Shown here piece after piece: positions 1-6,582 of a DNA stretch of 25,520 nucleotides. Each line of letters opens with the position of its first letter. The first letter of the stretch is position 1. The notes under the pieces are model-generated. The model was not told where the DNA came from, made no database searches, and saw nothing but the letters and a program-made list of their open reading frames with translations. Made by a program: the position numbers and the translations under genes. The stretch is from Syntrophobacterales bacterium (GTDB taxonomy: Bacteria > Desulfobacterota > Syntrophorhabdia > Syntrophorhabdales > WCHB1-27): positions 1 to 25,520 of the forward strand of contig JADGQN010000012.1 in the NCBI GenBank assembly GCA_017881765.1, read 5' to 3'.

Positions 1-353
1 GGACCCCTCATCTGGATGTTAACCACCTCGTCCCACACATCCACGGACATCTTGTGGAGCATGCCCGGCTTCGAGATTCCGGCATTATTTACAAGAATCT
101 GGATCGAACCGAAGTTCTGGACGCACGCATCGATGATCTTCTGTGCATCCTCCTTCTTGGCCACATCACCCTGGACGGCAACGGCCTTCCGGCCCATCCC
201 TTCAATGATGCCGACCACCTCTTTGGCTGCCTTGTCGTTTGAGGCATAGTTGACGATTACGTTAGCGCCCTCTTTGGCAAATTCCACACAAATCGCCCTT
301 CCCACACCCCTACCCCCGCCCGTAACCACAGCATTCTTGCCTTCTAGTTTCAT
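1..353 (-). CDS. Short-chain dehydrogenase/reductase, FabG-like, C-terminal part outside the window
   Basis: The first 117 residues are visible on the minus strand; the rest lies beyond position 1. The N-terminus carries the SDR Rossmann motif TGGGRGVG (residues 11-18), an acidic D63 after the third strand and NNAG (89-92). These mark a classical SDR that uses NAD(P)H to reduce or oxidise a carbonyl/hydroxyl, most like 3-oxoacyl-ACP or 3-hydroxyacyl-CoA reductases. The catalytic YxxxK is not in the window, so substrate cannot be judged. The ATG at 353-351 is preceded by GAGGAG about ten bases upstream and by a strong promoter at 402-430. It is divergent from ruvX. The thiolase and DUF35 genes 2 kb away could share a beta-oxidation-type pathway with it, but this is inference. 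Confidence 0.9.
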   Translation of the reverse strand, partial: MKLEGKNAVVTGGGRGVGRAICVEFAKEGANVIVNYASNDKAAKEVVGIIEGMGRKAVAVQGDVAKKEDAQKIIDACVQNFGSIQILVNNAGISKPGMLHKMSVDVWDEVVNIQMRG

Positions 354-401
354 AGGCACAATCTCCTCGCGAATTTGTGAAAATAATTACAACTATGTGC
401 T

Positions 402-430
402 ATTCTATCCGTATCGGAAAACTATGTCAA
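402..430 (-). promoter_or_regulatory. Sigma70 promoter of the SDR gene
   Basis: On the minus strand there is a perfect -35 TTGACA (430-425), a 17-base spacer and a -10 TAGAAT (407-402, five of six consensus bases). Transcription would begin near 395, leaving a leader of about 40 bases before the SDR start codon. This is the best promoter match I found in the window. Confidence 0.7.
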
Positions 431-630
431 GACAAAAATGGCCTAGAAAAGACCGAGGTCCAAGGGAATATGCACTTGTGAAATTCTTGGCTGCATAAGG
501 CAACATCACCTGACGGTTTTGGATAGGAGGGAGAGCGCACGCCCCCCTAGATCATCTTGAGTTCCAGGTGGATGATATCCCCTCTGCCTATGCCAACGCG
601 ACGCCAAGCAGGCTTGCAGGTTTTTTGTTC

Positions 631-658
631 TTGAATCAGCGATAGTTAGCATGATAAT
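631..658 (+). promoter_or_regulatory. Candidate promoter of the ruvX-mltG-thiolase operon
   Basis: TTGAAT (631-636), a 16-base spacer and GATAAT (653-658) give four and five consensus matches. The predicted start of transcription is about 664-666, which coincides with the GTG at 666. The -10 box overlaps an in-frame upstream ATG at 651, which would therefore not be in the mRNA if this promoter is used. I see no gene in the rest of 354-650. Confidence 0.4.
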
Positions 659-665
659 CTGTGGC

Positions 666-1082
666 GTGCGTGCGCTCGCTCTCGACATAGGAGAAAAGAG
701 GATAGGCTTTGCGATCTCAGACTCTCAGCAGAGCATAGCTCAGCCCCTCAAGTTATACAAAAGAGGGTCCCTGGCGCAGGACATCGACGAGGTGAAGAAA
801 CTCGTCCAGGAGCACGACGTGTCGAGGATTGTCTGTGGTCTGCCCAAGAATCTCGATGGTTCTCTAGGAAAAAAGGCGGAAGCGATCGTGGAGTTCGCCA
901 GAAAACTTGAGGAAAAAGCAAGCGTGCCCGTGGACCTCTGGGATGAGCGGTTTTCCACGGACGAGGCCCATCGGATTTTTGACATGCACGCGTATAAGCA
1001 GAAGAAGCGTAAGCCATTCATCGACATGATGGCGGCACAGATTATCCTCCAGGGATTCCTTGATGCTCAGAAGAAGGGATAG
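666..1082 (+). CDS. ruvX: RuvX/YqgF-type Holliday junction resolvase-like nuclease
   Basis: A small RNase H-fold protein of the YqgF/RuvX family, linked to Holliday-junction resolution and, in E. coli, to 16S rRNA 5'-end maturation. From GTG 666 it is 138 residues, the usual family length. The first strand ALALDIGEKRIG carries the catalytic Asp (D7). GLPKNLDGS lies at 58-66, DERFST at 93-98 (second acidic residue) and the third acidic residue D120 in the last helix. An in-frame ATG at 651 would add five residues, but it overlaps the candidate -10 box and has no ribosome binding site, so I prefer the GTG. The 3' end overlaps mltG by 20 bases, a common gene pair in this kind of bacterium. Confidence 0.9.
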   Translation: MRALALDIGEKRIGFAISDSQQSIAQPLKLYKRGSLAQDIDEVKKLVQEHDVSRIVCGLPKNLDGSLGKKAEAIVEFARKLEEKASVPVDLWDERFSTDEAHRIFDMHAYKQKKRKPFIDMMAAQIILQGFLDAQKKG

Positions 1083-2067
1083 AAGGGTTATTACGGCTGC
1101 GGTCGCACTATTCCTGATAAGCCAGCCGCTGATCCTCGCGAGCATCCCCCTGGATACCGAGGGCACTGTCAGACCCGTGGTTGTGAAGAAAGGAACACAT
1201 TTCACTGAAATTGCCCGACTTCTGAAGAACGAGGACCTTATTCGCTCAAGTTCGCTTTTCATGGCATACTCTCTGTTGGCACACAGGGGCAAAATAATAG
1301 CGGGCGAGTATGAGTTAACGAAGCAGCTGTCAATCGCCCAGATAGCGGCGAAGATGGCTGTCGGGCAGAGAAAGGTTTACACCCTCAAGATCGTAGAGGG
1401 CTATAACCTTAGTGCGATAGGAGATGCTCTGCAAAAGGCGGGTATCATGGATAGGGATGGCTTTTTGCGACTGACGAAGGACGAGGCCTTTTTGAATAGG
1501 CTTGGTGTTCCCGCTGACACCTTGGAAGGATACCTCGCCCCCGATACTTACTTTTATAGCAAGGAGACAGAGGTAGACCTTTTTTTGGAGAGGATTGTCC
1601 GGAGGACCTTTGCCTTCTTTGAAAAGGAGGATGTTAAGGCTCGTATGGCCGAGCTTCGTATGAACCCTTATGGTGTATTAACCCTCGCTTCGATGATCGA
1701 GAAGGAAGCCAAGGTTGAGGAAGAGAAGCCGTTGGTTTCGGCTGTTTTTCATAACCGGCTTCAGGAAGGGATGAGTCTTGACTCCGATCCCACGGTAATG
1801 TATGGCGTCGGTATGATTCCCAAGCCTTTGACAAGGGTTGACCTGGGCGCGCCGACCGCCTATAACACTTACAGGATTAAAGGCTTACCAAAGGGGCCTA
1901 TATGTACCCCATCCACGAGTTCTTTGGCGGCCGCACTTTACCCGGCCCCGAGTGACGCGCTCTACTTCGTGTCAAGAAACGATGGGACCCATGTCTTTTC
2001 CAGGCATCTGAAGGAGCATAGCCAGTTTGTGGCCATTTACCAGAAGAATAAGAAGAAGAAACCATAA
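1063..2067 (+). CDS. mltG: Endolytic murein transglycosylase MltG
   Basis: An inner-membrane lytic transglycosylase that cleaves nascent peptidoglycan strands in the periplasm and is thought to end glycan elongation. It is 334 residues from ATG 1063, with AGGGA seven bases upstream; a TTG just before (1060) is possible but less likely. One N-terminal membrane segment spans about residues 9-29, preceded by a basic RRRDRR stretch, giving cytoplasm-in orientation. A LysM-like region follows (about 38-100), then the YceG catalytic domain with LASMIEKEA, whose first Glu (about E213) matches the catalytic Glu of E. coli MltG. NRLQEGM and SDPTVMYG downstream are also family motifs. The start lies inside the end of ruvX, indicating translational coupling. 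Confidence 0.95.
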   Translation: MLRRRDRRVITAAVALFLISQPLILASIPLDTEGTVRPVVVKKGTHFTEIARLLKNEDLIRSSSLFMAYSLLAHRGKIIAGEYELTKQLSIAQIAAKMAVGQRKVYTLKIVEGYNLSAIGDALQKAGIMDRDGFLRLTKDEAFLNRLGVPADTLEGYLAPDTYFYSKETEVDLFLERIVRRTFAFFEKEDVKARMAELRMNPYGVLTLASMIEKEAKVEEEKPLVSAVFHNRLQEGMSLDSDPTVMYGVGMIPKPLTRVDLGAPTAYNTYRIKGLPKGPICTPSTSSLAAALYPAPSDALYFVSRNDGTHVFSRHLKEHSQFVAIYQKNKKKKP

Positions 2068-2088
2068 AGCAAAGAAGGAGGCGATTCT

Positions 2089-3270
2089 ATGGAAAAAGAG
2101 GTAGCTGTTATCGGTGTTGGCCAGAGTTCTTTCGTAAGAGGCTACGAGGGATCGATCAGGGAGTTGGCTTTTGAGGCCTTCAGGGAGGCGATGAAGGATG
2201 CGGGCGTTACCCAGAAGGATATTGGTGCGTCTGTATTCTGCTCGGCGCCCGAGTACGACAAACAGAGGTCCCCGGCCGGCGTTCTAGCGGAGTATCTCGG
2301 CCTTATTCCCCAGCCAACGTTCTACATCGAAACCGTCTGTTCCTCGAGCAGCACGGGTGTCAAAGTGGGCTACAGTATGATAAAAGCGGGTCTGCACGAC
2401 GTGGTGTGTATCGTCGGGTTCCAGAAAATGTCCGAGATTACGTCCGCCGAATCCCAGGAGAGGATGGGGCGAGGGGCGGATATTCAGTGGGAAGCCCCGT
2501 TTGGAACGATGATGCCTGCCTATTATGCCCTCTACGCACAGGCGTACATGGCCAAGAACGGCCTGACGCACGATGACCTGATGTCGGTCCGGCTGAAATC
2601 GGCCACGTACGGCGTAGTCAACGAGCGGGCGGTCTACCGGAAGGGCGTGAAAGCGGCAGATTTTGATGCCTCGAACCCGGAAGCCAAGATGGCAGGCCCT
2701 GTTGCATGGCCTTTGCGGGTCGGAGACTGCTGTGCCAATGCAGATGGCAGCTCCTGTATAATCCTTGCCAATAAGGAGAAAGCGAAAGCTTTTTCCAAGA
2801 AACCTATCTGGGTTGTTGGCATCGGAGCCGCCTCTGAAGCGGTGAACATGGCTGCAAGGCCCGATTTTGCCAAAGGGTTGAGTGTGGGCTACGGAGCCGC
2901 TGCCCAGGCCTACAAAATGGCGGGCATAACCGCTAGTGATGTGAAGGTGGCCGAGGTTCATGACTGTTTCACCATTGCCGAGATCATGGCCTATGAGGGC
3001 CTTGGTTTTGCGCCAATGGGCGAGGGAAAACAGCTCATCCGCGAAAAGGCAACATACAAAGAGGGGAGAATTCCTGTCAACGTCGACGGCGGGCTCCTCT
3101 CCAAAGGTCATCCCATCGGCGCAACGGGCGGATCGCAGATCCGCACCATCGTGCTGCAGCTTCGTGGGGAGGCAGGTCCCATGCAGGTGGCGGGTGACCC
3201 GGGCATTGGCCTTGTCCACAACGTGGGTGGCGTTGGACTCTACGGCAACGTCACAATATTCGGGAGGTGA
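2089..3270 (+). CDS. Thiolase-family acyl-CoA acyltransferase (SCP2-thiolase-like)
   Basis: A 393-residue cytoplasmic thiolase-fold protein that would make or cleave a C-C bond next to a CoA thioester. The nucleophilic Cys is C84 in ETVCSSSSTG. HDCFT is at 291-295 and GHPIGATGG at 340-348 with H341. The C-terminal loop reads GLVHNVGG, where biosynthetic thiolases have a CxGGG motif; this is typical of the SCP2/lipid-transfer branch. Such proteins often need a DUF35 partner, and the next gene encodes one, three bases after the stop codon. The BbsA/BbsB thiolase of anaerobic toluene breakdown is a known example of this pairing, but the substrate here is unknown. A strong AAGGAGG lies before the ATG, and the gene begins 21 bases after mltG. 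Confidence 0.92.
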   Translation: MEKEVAVIGVGQSSFVRGYEGSIRELAFEAFREAMKDAGVTQKDIGASVFCSAPEYDKQRSPAGVLAEYLGLIPQPTFYIETVCSSSSTGVKVGYSMIKAGLHDVVCIVGFQKMSEITSAESQERMGRGADIQWEAPFGTMMPAYYALYAQAYMAKNGLTHDDLMSVRLKSATYGVVNERAVYRKGVKAADFDASNPEAKMAGPVAWPLRVGDCCANADGSSCIILANKEKAKAFSKKPIWVVGIGAASEAVNMAARPDFAKGLSVGYGAAAQAYKMAGITASDVKVAEVHDCFTIAEIMAYEGLGFAPMGEGKQLIREKATYKEGRIPVNVDGGLLSKGHPIGATGGSQIRTIVLQLRGEAGPMQVAGDPGIGLVHNVGGVGLYGNVTIFGR

Positions 3271-3273
3271 GCT

Positions 3274-3687
3274 ATGGGTTTCGAGAAATTCGGGAGAAAA
3301 AGCTTTACGGCTATAACGAAGACGGCAAAGTTTGTGGACCTCTTGGTGGAGGGCAAAGTCGAAGGCACTGTCTGCAAGGATTGCGGTGCGAAATTTTTCC
3401 CACCCAGGGCGGACTGTGCGAAATGTTTGTCAAAGAATATGGACTGGTTCGAGGTGCCGAAGAAGGGCACGCTGGAGACATTTACCACCGCCTATTACGC
3501 ACCTTTCGGCTTCGAAACCGATCCTCCCTACACAATGGGCGTTGTCGACTTTGGCGATGGCCTGAAGCTATTTGCGCGTCTGGCCAAGGAGATAAAACTT
3601 GAGGATGTGAAAGTAGGCATGGCGGTGACGACCCGCCCTCTCAAGTACGATGATGGTCAGATCTCGTTTGAGATTGTGAAGGCGTAG
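3274..3687 (+). CDS. DUF35 zinc-ribbon/OB-fold protein, thiolase partner
   Basis: A 137-residue protein of the DUF35 (OB-fold acyl-CoA-associated) family. An N-terminal helix is followed by a rubredoxin-like zinc ribbon with C34-x2-C37 and C48-x2-C51, then an OB-fold with the YTMGVVDFGDGLKLFARL strand pair (about 85-103). Family members bind CoA substrates and form complexes with thiolase-like enzymes. The gene directly follows the thiolase with a GGGAGGTGAG ribosome binding site reaching into that gene's 3' end, so the two products are very likely made together. All four zinc ligands are present and the length is normal. The operon ends after this gene at the hairpin at 3748-3790. Confidence 0.9.
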   Translation: MGFEKFGRKSFTAITKTAKFVDLLVEGKVEGTVCKDCGAKFFPPRADCAKCLSKNMDWFEVPKKGTLETFTTAYYAPFGFETDPPYTMGVVDFGDGLKLFARLAKEIKLEDVKVGMAVTTRPLKYDDGQISFEIVKA

Positions 3688-3704
3688 AACAGCGGTACGA
3701 GACA

Positions 3705-3745
3705 CGTCCTTACAGGATGCTTCCTTCCAGGATGCTGCGCTATCG
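3705..3745 (+). repeat. Member of a dispersed intergenic repeat family (copy 1)
   Basis: CGTCCTTACAGGATGCT (3705-3721) is identical to 14854-14870, and CAGGATGCTGCGCTATCG (3728-3745) is identical to 14862-14879. The copy here appears internally duplicated, because AGGATGCT occurs twice. It sits between the DUF35 stop codon and the terminator hairpin. Confidence 0.7.
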
Positions 3746-3747
3746 CT

Positions 3748-3790
3748 AGCAGGGGCCCGACTGAGCGGCGAGGGCCCCTGCTTATTATCT
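3748..3790 (+). terminator. Hairpin terminator after the ruvX-mltG-thiolase-DUF35 operon
   Basis: An 11-bp perfect stem, A then GCAGGGGCCC (3748-3758) pairing with GGGCCCCTGC then T (3772-3782), encloses a 13-base loop and is followed by TTATTATCT. The T tract is interrupted, so termination efficiency is uncertain. The stretch from 3791 to 4057 shows no gene I can support. Confidence 0.65.
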
Positions 3791-4057
3791 CAGCTCGGCG
3801 AGCACGGGGTCTGTAAGACTCGTGCACAGCGAGCTTGCCCCGGTCCCGTCCCGCCTTAAGGAGATGAGTGTTCTTGCCGAATATGAGACAGATGGCATGA
3901 GATTTAGGCTTCTGGAATGATAATTGCTAGATTAGCGAAGTAGATGGCCATACCATACTCTGAGAGGCCGGTAGCTGCGGGTGCTTTTCGAGTGGGAACA
4001 GCAATCTCAAGGTGGCTGAGGGTTGAAGCAGCGGCCGCACAGAAAAGGAGGAGCAGC

Positions 4058-4642
4058 ATGGAACGGACGATGAGTGACAGACGAGGTCTTCTGATGATCA
4101 TTCTGATGCTCATGACTATCGGGGTCTTCTTATCGCCGGTTGCCGGACGGGCTGGCATTCCTGGCTCCTCTGAGCGCTCTCTGCCGGATGATCCCGGCCG
4201 GTTCAACGGCTTGTGGTGGGGGCAATCTTTGGCAGAACTCAAGGAGATGAGATTCGTAAGTCCCGACCCTGTGAATTCCGGGGAGCTGTATTATGTCTGG
4301 CCGCGCGACGTCCTTCAGCTGGGTGATGCAAAGCTTGAGTATGTGCAGTATGGTTTTTGGAAAGGCGTCTACTCGTCCGTTGCCTTTGGCATTCGGGGTG
4401 TCGAGAATTGGGAAGCATTGAAGAGCATATGCTTCGAGAACTTCGAGCGTTGGCACAAACCGAATAGATATGTCGACCGGTACTACTGGGTTGGCAAACA
4501 CAGCGCAATGACGCTTCGGTACGATGAAGTCCTGGCTGAAGGCCAGCTCTACGTCTATTCAAAGGTCATCTACGAGAGACAGCTTGCTCGCGAGCGACAG
4601 GGCACCGGGCGGCGATCAGGTGGGGGATTCTGGCTCTGGTAA
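4058..4642 (+). CDS. Secreted protein of unknown function with a signal peptide
   Basis: A 194-residue protein starting at ATG 4058 behind AAGGAGGAG; the open frame continues upstream to 3944 but without a comparable ribosome binding site. Residues 1-32 form a Sec signal peptide: a basic start (SDRRG), the hydrophobic LLMIILMLMTIGVFL and a likely cut near GRAG. The mature part has the pattern FNGLWWGQSLAELKEM, then LGDAKLEYVQYGFWKGVYSSVAFG and a later VDRYYWVG. This resembles, from memory, a periplasmic family without a known role that is common in Desulfobacterota; I cannot name it. The C-terminus is rich in Arg and Gly with a final GGGFWLW. It is convergent with the small gene at 4668-4844. 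Confidence 0.75.
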   Translation: MERTMSDRRGLLMIILMLMTIGVFLSPVAGRAGIPGSSERSLPDDPGRFNGLWWGQSLAELKEMRFVSPDPVNSGELYYVWPRDVLQLGDAKLEYVQYGFWKGVYSSVAFGIRGVENWEALKSICFENFERWHKPNRYVDRYYWVGKHSAMTLRYDEVLAEGQLYVYSKVIYERQLARERQGTGRRSGGGFWLW

Positions 4643-4667
4643 TAGCAGAACAGAGAGGTCGGTTGGC

Positions 4668-4844
4668 TTAGGGAAAACAGCCAAGCTGGCAGCTAGCCAC
4701 CTTTACCTTGATTTCGTTGAGCAGAGTCCCGAGATCCCTTGAGGAGATTCCCTCCTCTTCCGCGAGCTTCAACGCCTGCTTGCATGAAATCTTTCCGTTC
4801 TTGCTTAATGAGTTAATCTTTTGTGTGACCTTCTCTTTGTCCAT
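4668..4844 (-). CDS. Small (58-residue) cysteine-containing protein, function unknown
   Basis: A short frame on the minus strand from ATG 4844 to TAA 4668, with AAGGTGAG just upstream as ribosome binding site. The product begins MDKEKVTQKINSL. It has a central helix with C21 (KISCKQALKLAEEEG), a segment that looks like a small helix-turn-helix (ISSRDLGTLLNEIKVK) and ends in CQLGCFP with C52 and C56. I recall similar 60-70-residue proteins ending in CQLGCF in related bacteria, without a function. Three conserved-looking cysteines suggest a metal or redox site; this is inference. The codon pattern and the good ribosome site support a real gene. It stands alone between the convergent 4058 gene and tRNA-His. 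Confidence 0.75.
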   Translation of the reverse strand: MDKEKVTQKINSLSKNGKISCKQALKLAEEEGISSRDLGTLLNEIKVKVASCQLGCFP

Positions 4845-4946
4845 GTCTCACCTTCAATCGGAAGGTTATTAATATTGGCTAATGGTTAACTAAAAGCGTC
4901 GCGACGGCGTAGCTAATCAACCAATAATCAATAACTGTTATTTATG

Positions 4947-5024
4947 TGGGGTGAGTGAAGGGATTCGAACCCTCGACGCCTGGGACCACAGCCCAGTACT
5001 CTAACCAACTGAGCTACACTCACC
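4947..5024 (-). tRNA. tRNA-His, anticodon GTG, CCA encoded
   Basis: Read on the minus strand, the acceptor stem GTGAGTG pairs with CACTCAC. The gene has the extra G(-1) opposite C73 that is specific to tRNA-His, and an encoded CCA (4949-4947). The D arm is GCTC..GAGT. The anticodon arm CTGGG-CTGTGGT-CCCAG has anticodon GTG, and the T arm contains GGGTTCGAATCCC. All arms are complete. Confidence 0.97.
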
Positions 5025-5033
5025 GTTTCCCGA

Positions 5034-5062
5034 TTTTTATCACAGTCATAACGAAAAGTCAA
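5034..5062 (-). promoter_or_regulatory. Promoter of tRNA-His
   Basis: On the minus strand TTGACT (5062-5057), a 17-base spacer and TAAAAA (5039-5034) place the transcription start about at 5027, a few bases before the mature 5' end of the tRNA. Confidence 0.6.
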
Positions 5063-5128
5063 TTGCGTCCGTAAGAAAGTCAGTAAGAAAGAAATCTGCT
5101 CCCGGATCCACAAAATCATGGAATTCGC

Positions 5129-5156
5129 TTGATTATTTGGTAAAAGTTTATAAAAT
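5129..5156 (+). promoter_or_regulatory. Candidate promoter of the xerC-hslVU-argBDFG operon
   Basis: TTGATT (5129-5134), a 16-base spacer and TAAAAT (5151-5156, five of six) predict initiation near 5163, only about six bases before the xerC ATG. No Shine-Dalgarno sequence is visible before that ATG, which fits an almost leaderless message. Confidence 0.5.
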
Positions 5157-5168
5157 AGTAGTTTCAAT

Positions 5169-6056
5169 ATGGACAAAGAAACCTTTATCAGCCTTGCAGA
5201 AAAGTTCTACCAGTACCTGGCCGCGGAGAGAGGAGCCTCGCCCAATACAATCAGGGCATACAAGGGAGATCTCGACAATTTTATGGCTTTCGTGGCAAAA
5301 AGTCCCGCGGGGGAGATAGACCACAAGATCATCAGGGCTTATATTGTAGCTATCTACAGGGGCCTGAAGAAGTCGTCGCTCTCGCGGAAAGTGGCATCCA
5401 TCAGGGCTTACTTCAGGTTTCTTAAGAGGAAAGGGTACATAGATGATAACCCGGCCCTGCTCGTCAAAAATCCGCGGGTCGAAAAGCACCTGCCGAAATT
5501 CTATACTGTTGACGAGATGTTCCTTTTTCTTGATGCGTTGCCGGCAGACTCGTGGCTCAGCCTGAGGAATCGTGCGATGTTTGAGCTGATTTACTCAACA
5601 GGGATGCGGGCGAGTGAAGCCCTCGGTCTGGACAGAGGGAGCGTCCATCTGGATGGTGAGTGGGCATTGGTAAAAGGCAAAGGCGGGAAGGAGAGAATTC
5701 TTCCCTTCGGAGAAAAGGCGCGGGATGCGCTCAAGCGGTATCTCGATGCAAGGCAGGACAGCACGAGCATCTTGAACAAAAGCCCGCTTTTCGTGAACGC
5801 CAGGGGCGCGCGTCTCTCCTACCGGGGATTACTGAAGATTATGAAGAAACATCAACTTAAGGCAGGTCTTTTAAAGGATCTGGCGCTTCATGGGATTCGC
5901 CATTCCTTTGCTACACATATGCTCGGCGGGGGAGCCGATCTGCGGAGCATTCAGGAGCTCCTCGGCCACTCGAAACTTTCCACAACGCAGAAGTATACCC
6001 ATATCTCCATGGAAAAAATTATGGAGATATACGATAAAGCCCACCCAAGAAGGTAA
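5169..6056 (+). CDS. xerC: Tyrosine recombinase XerC-like
   Basis: A 295-residue tyrosine recombinase; XerC/XerD proteins resolve chromosome dimers at dif. The N-terminal SAM-like DNA-binding domain covers about residues 5-90 (RGASPNTIRAYKGDL). The catalytic domain has the full set of residues: R147 (STGMRASE), K171 (GKGGKERILP), H241 and R244 (HGIRHSFATH), H267 (LGHSKLSTTQ) and nucleophile Y276 (KYTHIS). Length and the close of the protein (IMEIYDKAHPR) are typical of chromosomal XerC. Its place directly before hslVU matches the codV-clpQ-clpY arrangement of Bacillus, so it is a resident gene and not a mobile integrase. The start is ATG 5169 with no clear ribosome binding site. Confidence 0.92.
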   Translation: MDKETFISLAEKFYQYLAAERGASPNTIRAYKGDLDNFMAFVAKSPAGEIDHKIIRAYIVAIYRGLKKSSLSRKVASIRAYFRFLKRKGYIDDNPALLVKNPRVEKHLPKFYTVDEMFLFLDALPADSWLSLRNRAMFELIYSTGMRASEALGLDRGSVHLDGEWALVKGKGGKERILPFGEKARDALKRYLDARQDSTSILNKSPLFVNARGARLSYRGLLKIMKKHQLKAGLLKDLALHGIRHSFATHMLGGGADLRSIQELLGHSKLSTTQKYTHISMEKIMEIYDKAHPRR

Positions 6057-6057
6057 T

Positions 6058-6582
6058 ATGAAACGGACAACTATACTCTGTATCAGACACAAAGGCGGAG
6101 TCGTTTTGGCTGGCGACGGGCAGGTCACGCTCGGCGCCACGGTAATGAAGCATACCGCCCGAAAGGTAAGGAAGCTGTATCAGAACAAGTGCCTTGCGGG
6201 ATTCTCAGGAGCGACGGCCGATGCATTCACGCTCCTTGAGAGGTTCGAGAAAAAACTGGAGGAGTTCAACGGCAACATAACGCGGGCGTCTGTCGAGCTC
6301 GCAAAAGACTGGAGAACCGATAGGCTGCTTCGAAGGTTGGAGGCGCTTCTCGTTGTTGCCGACGCAGAGCACACGTTCATCCTTTCCGGCACCGGAGATG
6401 TCATAGAACCGGATGACGGAATCGCCGCGATCGGCTCGGGCGGCCCTTATGCCCAAGCTGCGGCTAAGGCACTGGTAAAACATTCGGAACTGTCGGCGCT
6501 CGAGATTGCGCGGGAGTCGATGGCTATTGCTTCGCAGATCTGCATCTATACGAATGAACAGATTACGATAGAGGAGCTTTAA
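6058..6582 (+). CDS. hslV: ATP-dependent protease subunit HslV (ClpQ)
   Basis: A 174-residue peptidase subunit of the HslUV proteasome-like protease. It forms a double ring, and an N-terminal threonine is the nucleophile. The sequence begins MKRTTILCIRHKG; the conserved TTI aligns T4 with the catalytic Thr1 of E. coli HslV, so the three residues MKR would have to be removed. AGDGQVTLG (about 18-26) and GFSGATADAFTLLERFE (about 48-64) are family hallmarks, as is IGSGGPYAQAAAKAL. It starts one base after the xerC stop codon with AAGG upstream and is followed without a gap by hslU. Confidence 0.96.
   Translation: MKRTTILCIRHKGGVVLAGDGQVTLGATVMKHTARKVRKLYQNKCLAGFSGATADAFTLLERFEKKLEEFNGNITRASVELAKDWRTDRLLRRLEALLVVADAEHTFILSGTGDVIEPDDGIAAIGSGGPYAQAAAKALVKHSELSALEIARESMAIASQICIYTNEQITIEEL

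Noticed and set aside
2284..3219. Open frame of 311 codons on the minus strand
   Set aside because: It lies opposite the complete thiolase gene and has no recognisable motif; it is a shadow of that gene's codon use.
3857..3920. Eighteen-codon frame after AAGGAG at 3860
   Set aside because: The purine tract touches the ATG with no spacing, and the peptide is too short to support.
5169..6056. Integrase of a mobile element inserted at tRNA-His
   Set aside because: The recombinase is of XerC length and lies in the conserved xerC-hslVU order; no direct repeat of the tRNA 3' end was seen nearby.
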